A stretch of DNA of 64,000 nt from contig SFET01000012.1 in NCBI GenBank assembly GCA_004557125.1, forward strand, positions 40,668 through 104,667, in the 5' to 3' direction. Shown piece by piece: positions 17,260-25,016 of the stretch. Made by a program: the position numbers and the translations under genes. The notes under the pieces were generated by a model. That model was given only the letters and a program-made list of their open reading frames with translations. It did not search any database and was not told where the DNA came from. Source of the DNA: Clostridiales bacterium. Its GTDB lineage: Bacteria; Bacillota; Clostridia; Christensenellales; Aristaeellaceae. Within the stretch, counting starts at the first letter, position 1. The number at the start of each line of letters is the position of its first letter.

Positions 17260-17904
17260 ATGAAAAAGAATCTGACGGAGCTGGTCTTCATCCTGGATCG
17301 CAGCGGTTCCATGCACGGCCTGGAGGCCGACACCATCGGCGGCTTCAATTCGATGATCGAGCAGCAGCGCGCGGCCGAGGGTGCGGCGCTGGTCTCCACC
17401 GTGCTGTTCAGCAACGAAAGCAGCGTGCTGCACGATCGCGTGCCCCTCGCGCGCATCGCCCCCATGACCGCGCAGCAGTACCGCGTGGGCGGCTGCACCG
17501 CGCTGCTGGACGCCATCGGCGGCGCAATCCACCACATCGGCAACGTGCACAAGTACGCACGCGCAGAGGATCGCCCCGAGCACACGCTGTTCGTCATCAC
17601 CACCGACGGCCTGGAGAACGCAAGCCACCGCTACACCGCCGATCAGGTGCGCACCATGATCCGGCGTCAGAAGGAGAAGTACGGCTGGGAATTTCTGTTC
17701 CTGGGCGCGAACATCGACGCCGTGGAGACGGCGGAGCGCTTCGGCATCGATCGCAGCCGCGCGGCCAACTTCCACAGCGATTCTGCGGGCACGCGGCTGA
17801 ACTACGAGGTGCTGAGCGAGGCCATCTGTGCGGTGCGCAGCAGCCGTCCGCTGGGCGACGACTGGGCAAAGCGCATCGACGAGGATTACAACGGAAGGAA
17901 GTGA
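17260..17904 (+). CDS. von Willebrand factor A domain protein
   Basis: A 214-residue protein made of a single VWA domain with an intact metal site (MIDAS): Asp13-x-Ser15-x-Ser17 in 'DRSGSMHG', Thr80 in 'GGCTALLDAIG' and Asp116 in 'ITTDGLEN'. There is no signal peptide or membrane helix, so it is cytoplasmic, like the VWA proteins linked to Ter-type stress systems and AAA chaperones, which bind partner proteins through the metal. It starts 109 bases after the macro domain gene and ends 4 bases before an ADP-ribosylglycohydrolase gene, strongly suggesting a joint role, perhaps presenting ADP-ribosylated proteins to the two hydrolases. That role is inference. Confidence 0.85.
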   Translation: MKKNLTELVFILDRSGSMHGLEADTIGGFNSMIEQQRAAEGAALVSTVLFSNESSVLHDRVPLARIAPMTAQQYRVGGCTALLDAIGGAIHHIGNVHKYARAEDRPEHTLFVITTDGLENASHRYTADQVRTMIRRQKEKYGWEFLFLGANIDAVETAERFGIDRSRAANFHSDSAGTRLNYEVLSEAICAVRSSRPLGDDWAKRIDEDYNGRK

Positions 17905-17908
17905 GCGC

Positions 17909-18697
17909 ATGCTGGGCGCAATCATCGGCGATATCGTGGGTTCCCGCTTCGAATGGAACAACCACAGAGACAAGAATTTTGAGCTGTTCACCGACAAGTG
18001 CTTCGCCACCGACGACAGCATCATCACGCTGGGCGTGGCCCGGGCCATTCTGGAGAGCCGCCCGGACTGGAGCGACCTGAGCGCCCAGGCGGTGCGCTGC
18101 ATGCAGGCGGTGGGCCGGCCCTATCCCCACTGCGGCTACGGCGGCCGGTTCTACGGCTGGATGTACAGCGACGAGCCGGAGCCCTATTTCAGCTTCGGCA
18201 ACGGCGCCGCCATGCGCGTGAGTCCCTGCGGCTTCGCGGCGCGCAGCCTCGACGAGGCCAGAACCCTGAGCAGGGCCGTGACGCAGGTCACCCACAACCA
18301 CCCCGAGGGTCTGAAGGGTGCGGAGGCCACCGTCGTGGCGCTGTACATGGCCCGCACGGGCCGCCCCATGGAAGAGATCCGCGCGACGATCGATCGGGAC
18401 TACTATCCCATGGACTTCACCCTCGACGGCATCCGCGACAGCTACCGCTTCAACGAGACCTGCCAGGACACGGTGCCCCAGGCGCTGATGGCCTTCTTCG
18501 AGTCCACCGGCTTCGAGGACGCCATTCGCAACGCCATCTCCGTGGGCGGCGACAGCGACACCCTGGCGGCCATAACCGGCGGCGTGGCCGAGGCCTACTA
18601 CGGCATTCCGGAGGACATCCGCAGCCGGGCGCTGACGTATCTGGACGAGCGCCTGATGGACATCCTGCTGCGCTTCGAGGAGAAGTACGGCGCATAA
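17909..18697 (+). CDS. ADP-ribosylglycohydrolase family protein (DraG/ARH-like)
   Basis: A 262-residue enzyme of the ARH/DraG family, which removes ADP-ribose from modified side chains with two divalent metals. It begins 'MLGAIIGDIVGSRFEW', the family's usual start, has the metal-binding 'ATDDSI' at 33-38 and the C-terminal 'VGGDSDTLAAITGGVAEAYY' with further Asp ligands. The start at 17909 follows a GGAAGGAA site just 4 bases after the VWA stop, so the two are translationally linked. With the macro domain protein two genes upstream it gives the cell two chemically different ADP-ribose erasers in one cassette; no ADP-ribosyltransferase is visible in the window. Confidence 0.88.
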   Translation: MLGAIIGDIVGSRFEWNNHRDKNFELFTDKCFATDDSIITLGVARAILESRPDWSDLSAQAVRCMQAVGRPYPHCGYGGRFYGWMYSDEPEPYFSFGNGAAMRVSPCGFAARSLDEARTLSRAVTQVTHNHPEGLKGAEATVVALYMARTGRPMEEIRATIDRDYYPMDFTLDGIRDSYRFNETCQDTVPQALMAFFESTGFEDAIRNAISVGGDSDTLAAITGGVAEAYYGIPEDIRSRALTYLDERLMDILLRFEEKYGA

Positions 18698-18767
18698 GCT
18701 CCGCTGCGCGCGCCGGGAAGCGAAGTGCGCAAACCGCAGGATCATCCGTACCATCCGGCATGACAAG

Positions 18768-18805
18768 GCCCCCGGGAATCCAATGGATTCCCGAGGGCAC
18801 ATTTT
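18768..18805 (+). terminator. Terminator between the convergent ADP-ribose cassette and folate operon
   Basis: Arms GCCCCCGGGAATCC (18768-18781) and GGATTCCCGAGGGC (18785-18798), one mismatch, with a 3-base loop, followed by ACATTTT. It can act on both strands. Confidence 0.75.
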
Positions 18806-18808
18806 CGT

Positions 18809-19585
18809 TCAGTTGGAATCGGATGAGAGCGCATCCAGCAGCTGCCGCATGGTCTTATGAAGCACCGGATGCACGAAATTCGGCGCCAGCTCGACCATCG
18901 GGCCCAGCACGAAGTCCCGGTTCTGCAGATCGGGGTGCGGAAGGATGAGCGCGGGGTCGTCCTGCACCAGATCGTCGTAGAACAGGATGTCCAGATCCAG
19001 CGTGCGCGGACCCCAGTGCACCAGCCGCTCCCGCCGGGCCGCCTGCTCGAGGACGTGCAGCGCGTCCAGCAGCTCCTCCGGATCGTACAGCGTCTCGATC
19101 TCCATGGCGGCGTTCAGGAAGTCGTCCTGCTCCACGCCGCCGTAGGGTTCGGTCACGCGGTAGGCGCTGACCTTCTTCACCCGCACGCATTCATCCGCCC
19201 GCAGGGCCTCGACGGCTCCGTCCAGATACCCCTGCTTGTCGCCCATATTGGAGCCCAGCGCCACAAAGGCGCGATGCCAGCCCCGGCGCACGCATACGGA
19301 CACGCTGTCGAAGGGCAGCGGGATCGGCGCGCTGGGCTTTTCCAGCTCCAGGTCCACCTCATGGATGAGGGGGAATTTCAGCAGCAGCGCCCGGCAGGCG
19401 TGCTCCACCGCCGCCTCCAGCAGCTTCCATGTGTTCTTCTGCAGGTATTCCGTCAGGAACACGCACACATCGGCGTAGCTGATGGTCTGCTCCAGCGCAT
19501 CCGCGAGGCCGCCCTGTCGGGTGGAGGTGTACAGCGTGGCGTTCACCACGAACATCTGGCCCAGCCGGGTCTCCTCCTCGAACAC
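18809..19585 (-). CDS. folBK: Fused dihydroneopterin aldolase (start missing) - HPPK
   Basis: Two folate enzymes in one chain. The first half is dihydroneopterin aldolase (FolB): 'MFEEETRLGQMFVVNATLYT' followed by 'ISYADVCVFLTEYLQKNTWK'; the second is 6-hydroxymethyl-dihydropterin pyrophosphokinase (FolK): 'AFVALGSNMGDKQGYL', 'RVTEPYGGVEQDDFLNAAME' and 'WGPRTLDLDILFYDD'. Upstream of the Met at 19585 the same frame reads 'GLRVFAHHGV', the true N-terminal strand of FolB, but no start codon with a ribosome binding site precedes it because the folP-folB junction seems to have lost bases (see folP). FolK should be functional if translated; FolB would lack its first strand and active-site His loop. 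Confidence 0.8.
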   Translation of the reverse strand: MFEEETRLGQMFVVNATLYTSTRQGGLADALEQTISYADVCVFLTEYLQKNTWKLLEAAVEHACRALLLKFPLIHEVDLELEKPSAPIPLPFDSVSVCVRRGWHRAFVALGSNMGDKQGYLDGAVEALRADECVRVKKVSAYRVTEPYGGVEQDDFLNAAMEIETLYDPEELLDALHVLEQAARRERLVHWGPRTLDLDILFYDDLVQDDPALILPHPDLQNRDFVLGPMVELAPNFVHPVLHKTMRQLLDALSSDSN

Positions 19586-20369
19586 GCCGTGGTGCGCAAA
19601 GACGCGCAGGCCGCGGGTGCACGCGGACGAACATGCAGCCCGCCATCGCCGCCATCACGCTGGTGGCAACGGTGCCCTCCACGCGCTGGTCCGAGGGCAG
19701 GTTCAGCGTAAGTCCGATCATGCTCTTGCGGCTGGTGCCCAGCAGCACCGGCAGATCGAAGGCGCGAATCAGATCGCCCAGGCGGCGCACGCACTCCAGG
19801 TTGTTCTCAAGGCTCTTGGCAAAGCCCACGCCGGGATCCAGGATGATCTTGTCCCGATGAATGCCCGCCGCGTCCGCAAGGCGCAGGGTTTCCTTCAGAT
19901 CCTCCAGCATCTCCGGGAAGAACTCCGCGTAGCTGGCGTTTTCGCGGTTGTGCATCAGGCAGCAGGGCAGATTCGCCTCCGCGATCACGCGCCCCATCCC
20001 GGGGTCGTACTTCAGGCCCCAGATGTCGTTGATGAGGTCCGCGCCCGCAGCGATGCCCGCCCGGGCCACTTGGCTCTTGTAGGTGTCCAGGCTGATGGGC
20101 ACGTCGAAGCGGGCCTTGATCGCCTCGATCACTGGGGCCACGCGGTCGATCTCCTCCTGATCGGAGATCTTCGTGTAGCCGGGTCTGGTGGATTCTCCGC
20201 CCACGTCCACCACGTCCATGCCCTCATTCAGCATGTCCTCCACGTGGCGCAGCGCAACATCCAGCTGATTCCATCTGCCGCCGTCGGAAAAGGAATCCGG
20301 CGTGACGTTCAGGATGCCCATGATGTAGGTCTTGCCCGTGGTCTGAAACTCTCGGTTGCCGATTTTCAC
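19359..20369 (-). CDS. folP: Dihydropteroate synthase with corrupted 3' end
   Basis: Residues 1 to about 249 are a clear dihydropteroate synthase: 'IMGILNVTPDSFSDGG', 'DVVDVGGESTRPGY', 'INDIWGLKYDPGM', 'DPGVGFAKSLENNL', 'GTSRKSMIGL' and 'TVATSVMAAMAGCMFVRVH'. A normal protein continues 'VRVHD' and ends within about 20 residues. Here, from about 19617, the reading frame passes into folB sequence in the wrong frame and yields about 85 meaningless residues. The DNA jumps from the end of folP straight to the 'GLRVFAHHGV' part of folB, so both the folP tail and the folB start are missing, by an estimated 60-90 bases. Deletion in the cell or assembly error are both possible. The enzyme joins p-aminobenzoate to the pterin. 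Confidence 0.8.
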   Translation of the reverse strand: MKIGNREFQTTGKTYIMGILNVTPDSFSDGGRWNQLDVALRHVEDMLNEGMDVVDVGGESTRPGYTKISDQEEIDRVAPVIEAIKARFDVPISLDTYKSQVARAGIAAGADLINDIWGLKYDPGMGRVIAEANLPCCLMHNRENASYAEFFPEMLEDLKETLRLADAAGIHRDKIILDPGVGFAKSLENNLECVRRLGDLIRAFDLPVLLGTSRKSMIGLTLNLPSDQRVEGTVATSVMAAMAGCMFVRVHPRPARLCAPRRVRGGDPAGPDVRGERHAVHLHPTGRPRGCAGADHQLRRCVRVPDGIPAEEHMEAAGGGGGARLPGAAAEIPPHP

Positions 20370-20385
20370 TTGATATTGTCACTCC

Positions 20386-20871
20386 TCAGCGGGCAATGCC
20401 CGCGTTTTTTCGCTCCTCCGGCCAGTTGCACGCTTCCCGCACGCCGCAGCACCAGCACAGACGGCAGGCCTTGTCCGCCCGATAAAGAAGCTCTCCCAGC
20501 TGGGCACGCGCATTTTCCGGAGCGCCGCCCCGGTGACAGCGGATGGCCGCGATCACCGCTTCCGTCTCCTCCGCAGAAAAGCCCGCGTCCGGCAGGATGC
20601 TCTCCGCCAGCGCAGCGCTGGCCTGCTCGTGGGGAATGCCCCGCCGAATCTGCTCCGCCCGGCCGATGTCGTGCAACAGCGCCGCAGCGTACACCGTCTC
20701 GCGATCGAGGGCAAGCCCCTGCTCCAGCACGTCGATCCACATCAGCCGCGCCACGTCCAGCAGATGCGTCAGATCGTGCCGGCAAAACGGCCGCTGCGCC
20801 TCCAGTTCCTCCAGAAGCGTCAGCTGCTGCACAAACAGCGGATGGCGCAGGATCGCATTGATCCGCTTCAT
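20386..20871 (-). CDS. HD-domain hydrolase of the folate operon
   Basis: A 161-residue HD-superfamily phosphohydrolase: His32/His36 in 'CRHDLTHLLDVARL', the His67-Asp68 pair in 'AALLHDIGRAEQ', His113 in 'IRCHRG' and Asp133 in 'YRADKACRLCW'. The C-terminus is Cys-rich (136, 139, 141, 142, 148) and could bind a metal. Its ATG overlaps the folE stop by 4 bases (ATGA) and folP follows at 16 bases, so it belongs firmly to the folate operon. The pathway needs a phosphatase or pyrophosphatase for dihydroneopterin triphosphate, the product of FolE, and no Nudix-type FolQ is encoded here; this protein is a candidate for that step, by position only. Confidence 0.85.
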   Translation of the reverse strand: MKRINAILRHPLFVQQLTLLEELEAQRPFCRHDLTHLLDVARLMWIDVLEQGLALDRETVYAAALLHDIGRAEQIRRGIPHEQASAALAESILPDAGFSAEETEAVIAAIRCHRGGAPENARAQLGELLYRADKACRLCWCCGVREACNWPEERKNAGIAR

Positions 20872-21428
20872 CGGACCCGAAGGAGCTGGAAGAAGCGGTC
20901 CTGCAGCGCCGGATCCCTCTCAAAGCAGCCCAGCATGGCCGCCGTGACCGTCTTGGTGCCGGGCTTCTTGATGCCCCGCATGGTCATGCACATGTGCTCC
21001 GCCTCGATCACCACCATCACGCCCTGGGGGCGCAGCTCACTCATGATGGCGTTGGCGATCTGGGAGGTCAGCTGCTCCTGAATCTGCGGCCGGCGCGCAA
21101 ACACCTCCACCGTGCGGGCCAGCTTGCTCAGACCCGTCACCTGCCCGTCGGGCACGTAGGCGATGTGCACCTGTCCATAGAAGGGCAGCAGATGGTGCTC
21201 GCACACGGAATAGAAGGTGATGTCCTTCTCCATCACCATGTTGTTTTCGTCCACCGGGAAGCGCTTGGACAGCGGCTCCGCGGCCGTCTGCGTAAGTCCT
21301 CCGAACAGTTCCCCGCACATGCGGGCAATGCGGTCGGGGGTTTCCACCAGGCCGGGACGGCTCGGATCCTCCCCGATGGCCTCCAGAAACAGCGATATCG
21401 CCTCTTTGACTTTCTCTTGGTCGATCAA
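20868..21428 (-). CDS. folE: GTP cyclohydrolase I
   Basis: A 186-residue enzyme with all family signatures: 'LVETPDRIARMCGELFGGL', zinc-site 'YSVCEHHLLPFYGQVHIAYVP' region (Cys and His ligands), 'GLSKLARTVEVFARRPQIQE' and 'MCMTMRGIKKPGTKT' with the second Cys. It converts GTP to dihydroneopterin triphosphate, the first step of folate synthesis. The start is TTG at 21428, about 10 bases after an AAGGAG site. It leads the operon folE, HD hydrolase, folP, folBK. A TATAAT on the minus strand (21507-21502) is a plausible -10 box, with a weak TTTCTT -35 box; I saw no tetrahydrofolate riboswitch. Confidence 0.93.
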   Translation of the reverse strand: MIDQEKVKEAISLFLEAIGEDPSRPGLVETPDRIARMCGELFGGLTQTAAEPLSKRFPVDENNMVMEKDITFYSVCEHHLLPFYGQVHIAYVPDGQVTGLSKLARTVEVFARRPQIQEQLTSQIANAIMSELRPQGVMVVIEAEHMCMTMRGIKKPGTKTVTAAMLGCFERDPALQDRFFQLLRVR

Positions 21429-21669
21429 CGTGGGTACACTCCTTCAACGCAGTTTGCGGCAGGAATCGCGCCGAAGCGCGTCCGGGTTACAATTACCGAT
21501 CATTATATAACACATTTGCAAAAAAAGAAAGCCTTCCCATGAAAAGAATCGGGTTTTGTCCCGAATCCCGCGTTGGATTCCTCCAAAATGCCCGGTTTTC
21601 CCGCGATTTCCGGCCATCAAAAGATCCGGAGCATTGCACCCCGGATCATTGCAGGCATTTGTCCTCCGC

Positions 21670-22512
21670 TCAGTGCGCGCCCGCGTCCTCGTAGCCCACA
21701 ATCAGCCCGCCCTTTTCGGCGTAGAAGCTGCACAGGCCCGTGCATGCGCCGATGGTCACCGCACAGCCGGGATGCTCCTCCAGAATCCGCTCCCGCAGCT
21801 GCTGCGCCGCAGGCTCGTTCAGGCAGTGGGCGATGTGCACCCGTCCGCCGGCGAAGCCCGCCTTCTTCATCTCCGCATAGGTGGTCTCCAGCATCCGCTT
21901 CTCGCCGCGGCACTTGTGCAGCGCCTGCAGCTGGCCCTCCTCGGAGCCCTTGCCCAGCACGCGGATGCCCAGCACGCCGGCGATCTTCGCCATCGCCGGG
22001 CTGATGCGGCCGTTGCGGGCCAGGTTGTTCAGCGATTGCAGGCAGAACAGCACGTGGGTGTGCCTGCGGTAGGCAGCGATCTCCCTTTCGATCTCCTCGA
22101 AGGAGAGTCCCCGCTGGATCAGCGCGCGCAGCTTCTCCGCAATCAAAAGCATCTCAGCGCCCGCAGACAGGCTGTCGATCACGCAGACCTTCGCCTCCGG
22201 CTGCGCGCGCAGGTACTCCTCCTTCGCGTGCATCGCAGCGGCATGGCTGCCGGACAGCGCGCTGCTGATGGTCAGCGCGAAGATCGCATCGCTGCCCGCA
22301 AAGGCCTCCAGCCACTCGTGGGGATTCGGGCAGGAGGTGCGCGACGCACCCTTCTCGTGCTGCAGCTCCTCCACCATGCGCGCCACATCCAGGCCGGGCG
22401 CATCCACATATTCCCGCTCCCCGGTGATGATCTTCAGGGGAACGCTGGCAAAGTCCACGCCCTCGAGGGCGTACAGATTGGCCGCGGAATCCGATACGAT
22501 TCGATACTTCAT
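21670..22512 (-). CDS. DegV family fatty-acid-binding protein
   Basis: A 280-residue DegV protein: it begins 'YRIVSDSAANL', has 'PLKIITGEREYVDAPGLDV', the binding-site 'ASRTSCPNPHEW' and 'ALTISSALSGSHAAAM', and ends with the C-terminal domain 'VTIGACTGLCSFYAEKGGLIVGYE'. DegV/FakB proteins carry a fatty acid in a deep pocket and hand it to the FakA kinase. No FakA is nearby; stand-alone DegV genes are common in Clostridia. It is transcribed from a strong minus-strand promoter (22583-22611) back to back with a DUF1836 regulator, and the two promoters share a palindrome. Confidence 0.9.
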   Translation of the reverse strand: MKYRIVSDSAANLYALEGVDFASVPLKIITGEREYVDAPGLDVARMVEELQHEKGASRTSCPNPHEWLEAFAGSDAIFALTISSALSGSHAAAMHAKEEYLRAQPEAKVCVIDSLSAGAEMLLIAEKLRALIQRGLSFEEIEREIAAYRRHTHVLFCLQSLNNLARNGRISPAMAKIAGVLGIRVLGKGSEEGQLQALHKCRGEKRMLETTYAEMKKAGFAGGRVHIAHCLNEPAAQQLRERILEEHPGCAVTIGACTGLCSFYAEKGGLIVGYEDAGAH

Positions 22513-22582
22513 CGCTCTTCACCACCAGATTTCTTGTTTGTTCAAACCATCTCACAAGGTTTTCAAAAACCGATTATCTCAT

Positions 22583-22611
22583 ATTTTATCACAGATCACT
22601 GCGGCCGTCAA
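22583..22611 (-). promoter_or_regulatory. Promoter of the DegV gene
   Basis: On the minus strand TTGACG (22611-22606), 17 bases, TAAAAT (22588-22583). Mirror image of the rightward promoter 10 bases away. Confidence 0.7.
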
Positions 22612-22629
22612 CCGACCCGGATTGACGGC
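22604..22629. promoter_or_regulatory. Palindrome spanning both -35 boxes
   Basis: GCCGTCAA and TTGACGGC, a perfect 8-base inverted repeat with a 10-base centre. Each arm contains one -35 box of the divergent DegV and DUF1836 promoters, so a bound dimer would shut both. The DUF1836 protein, which carries a DNA-binding helix-turn-helix, is an obvious candidate. Part of the symmetry is expected just because both -35 boxes are alike. Confidence 0.5.
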
Positions 22630-22650
22630 GGGAAATTTCTGCTGTAAAAT
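22622..22650 (+). promoter_or_regulatory. Promoter of the DUF1836 regulator gene
   Basis: TTGACG (22622-22627), 17-base spacer, TAAAAT (22645-22650); the ATG is 24 bases further on. Confidence 0.7.
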
Positions 22651-22673
22651 ATGAAGCATTCGGAGGAGAGATT

Positions 22674-23195
22674 ATGCTGGAAGGAAAATTTCGGCGGGCG
22701 CTTGCCGCAGCCGTGCAGGATTTTCACCTGCCAAAATACGACGCCATCCCGGACGACGGTCTGTATCTGGAGCAGGCGGCGCTGTATGTCACCGAGGTTT
22801 TGACCGTGCTGCCGGGCACGGCCCTGACCGGCTCCATGGTCAGCAATTACGTGAAGAAGGGGCTGCTGGCCAACCCGGTGCGGAGGAAGTACCATCGGGA
22901 GCAGCTCGCCCAGCTGATCTTCATCGCGGTGGCAAAGTCGGTGCTGTCCATTGAGGACATCCGCCTGCTGGTGCAGCTGCAGCGCGCAGGCTACGACGGC
23001 CGCCTCGCCTACGAGACCTTCCGCAGCGAATTCGGAGCCGCGCTGCGCAGCGCCTTTGACGCGCCCCCGGCGCAGCGAACCGCAGCTGCGGCGTCCACAT
23101 CCCCGGAGCGCGCCGTGCTGCACACCGCCGTCGTCACCATCGCCCACAAGCTCTGCCTGAATCAAAGTCTCGCGCTGCTTCTGCGCGAGGACTGA
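22674..23195 (+). CDS. DUF1836 family DNA-binding protein
   Basis: A 173-residue protein. The segment 'LTGSMVSNYVKKGLLANPVR' followed by 'KYHREQLAQLIFIAVAKSVL' is the DUF1836 hallmark and looks like a MerR-type helix-turn-helix; the rest is helical, with a low-complexity Ala/Pro linker near residue 130 and a final helix. Family members are common in Firmicutes and poorly studied. The start at 22674 follows a GGAGGAGAG site. It faces the DegV gene across a palindrome that overlaps both promoters, which suggests autoregulation and control of DegV. It is followed by its own terminator. Confidence 0.85.
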   Translation: MLEGKFRRALAAAVQDFHLPKYDAIPDDGLYLEQAALYVTEVLTVLPGTALTGSMVSNYVKKGLLANPVRRKYHREQLAQLIFIAVAKSVLSIEDIRLLVQLQRAGYDGRLAYETFRSEFGAALRSAFDAPPAQRTAAAASTSPERAVLHTAVVTIAHKLCLNQSLALLLRED

Positions 23196-23198
23196 ACG

Positions 23199-23222
23199 CC
23201 CCGCCTGCGCGGGGGTTTTTTT
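23199..23222 (+). terminator. Terminator of the DUF1836 gene
   Basis: CCCCGC (23199-23204), CTGC loop, GCGGGG, then seven T (23216-23222). Canonical. Confidence 0.9.
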
Positions 23223-23350
23223 CGGATGCGCACATCGTTCCGCCCCCGTTCCGACATGTTTTTACCATATAATCACGACGATTTTACACACTTCCGGAGC
23301 CACATGTTATAATTATAATGTTATGCATCTGTTACGATCCGGAGGAGTTC

Positions 23351-24780
23351 ATGAACATCGCAGAATTTGTCGATCGGCTGCTGGAGAGCCGGGGCCTTTC
23401 CGAGGCGCAGCTGGCGGAGCTGCTGGGATACAGGAGCAAGACGTCCATCGCGCGCATCCGCAGACTGGAGAGCGGCGAGCAGAGCCTGAACGCCTTCGCG
23501 CACCGTCTGCGCCGGAGCCTGAAGCTGAGTTCCGAAGAGGACCGCGCCTTGAGCGACGCCATCGACTGCATGCACTGGCAGGAGGATCTTCCGGCCGTGC
23601 AGAGAATCGCCGGCTTTCTCTCCGGCGATGTGGAGGATCCGCCGGAGCCCGTGCTGCAGGAGCTGCTCCCCTGCCGGACGGAGGCGGCGGTCACGCTGTC
23701 GGAGCGCTATGCGGACGCGGCGCAGCTGGACATCGCGCTGGTGAACTGTCACCACGTGCCCATCTACCGAAGCCTGCTGCAGTTGCTGCGGTGCGGGCAT
23801 GCGCAGGTGCGGCACTATCTGCTGCCCCGGCACGACACCTCCGACACCATTGAGATGTTCCGCAGGGTCGCGGACATGGCCCTCGAGCCGGGCTACCAGC
23901 CCTGTTCCATTTCCATCGATCCCGCCGTCGGCCATCACGGCCTGCTCGCCTCCGACATCATGATCGTCACCCTTCGCGACGCCGCCGGCAGCCATCGCGA
24001 GGAGATGATCATCTTCGACCGCCCCGGCCACGGCACGATTCTCGCCGGCGCCCGTCCCGGCGACTTCCGGCGTCTGCTGTCGCTGTCCGAATTGGATTGC
24101 ACGCTGCTCAAGCGCAGCTTCGAGGGCGCGGCCTCGCCCCAGGATTACGCGCGCTTCATCCTCGAATTTGCCGACCTGGAACAGAACCGGACCATCTACC
24201 GGCTGCGCCCCGACGTGTGCATCGACTGGATCGCGCCGGACATCCTGCGCGCGGCCCTGGAGCCCGTCCTGTGCGACGATCCGGAGCTGCGGCAGGCGAT
24301 GCCCGAGCTGCAGCGCATCCATGCGCGCCGGTACCGGAACAACTTCAAAAAGCACCAGCCCAGCTACTCCGTGCTGCGCCAGAGCGCCCTGTGGCGCTTC
24401 GCCGAGACCGGATGCAGCGCGGATCACTTCTGGGCGATGCGTCCGTTCACGCCCCGGGAGCGCGTCCGGATCCTCTCCGAGCTGCACCGGCAGCTGCGCA
24501 CCAATCCCTACTTTCACCTGCACCTGCTGCGCGACAACCACCTGCTGCGGGATCGGGAGTTCATCCTGTACGAGGGCGTCGGCCTGCTCATCACGGACAT
24601 GCACGCCCACTACGACCTGGCCCACGGCCACTCGGAGATCATGATCTCGCACCCGGAATTCCTGCGCTGTTCCAGGAATACTGCGCCCGCGTGCTCCTCA
24701 GAAGCTGCGTGCTGGAGGACGGCGAGACGGATGCGCTGTTTCAGCAGATGATCCGCCATTGCGCCGCGCTGCCCCAGTAA
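23351..24780 (+). pseudogene. Large helix-turn-helix protein, frameshifted near its end
   Basis: The N-terminus (residues about 1-65) has an XRE-like helix-turn-helix: 'FVDRLLESRGLSEAQLAELL' followed by 'TSIARIRRLESGEQSLNAFA'. The remaining 400 residues do not match a family I know; they contain mixed alpha/beta sequence without membrane segments, perhaps a sensor domain. The frame holds until about 24660; then the natural ending 'ALFQEYCARVLLRSCVLEDG' and onwards lies in the next frame and stops at 24780. Restoring one G in CTGCGCTG (to CTGGCGCTG) near 24664 repairs the gene to about 476 residues. The start at 23351 follows a GGAGGAG site. As read, the protein stops at 24751 with about 30 wrong residues and might still fold. 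Confidence 0.7.
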
Positions 24781-24807
24781 AGTGTGACAAAAAAAACACA
24801 CACTTTT
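24779..24807 (+). terminator. Weak terminator-like hairpin after the HTH gene
   Basis: AAAGTGTG and CACACTTT around an A-rich 12-base loop, ending in a short T run. The 236-base gap up to the adhesin also has a small GACACA/TGTGTC hairpin (about 24822-24839) and a TATAAT (about 24873) without a good -35 box. Confidence 0.45.
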
Positions 24808-25016
24808 GAAACCAATCCAAAGACACAGGACCTTGTGTCCCAAATACCTTTCTCCACGGCTCCATTTCTACTTATAATCAGCATGGGGTGTTTTTGTCGT
24901 TGCATGCGGAACTGAAGCGCAATCTGCACGGCATCCCGACCACACACATGCAGAGGGAAAGGAGGGCCGAAAGGATCGGATTTTCTCTACAACACCACAC
25001 AATTGGAGGAAGGAAC

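Noticed and set aside
18809..20369. A natural FolP-FolB-FolK triple fusion
   Set aside because: FolP and FolB parts are in different frames and conserved residues are missing at the junction, so a lesion is more likely than a designed fusion.
21429..21560. Tetrahydrofolate riboswitch before folE
   Set aside because: The leader is short and has only a small GCGC-TTCG-GCGC hairpin; no recognisable aptamer.
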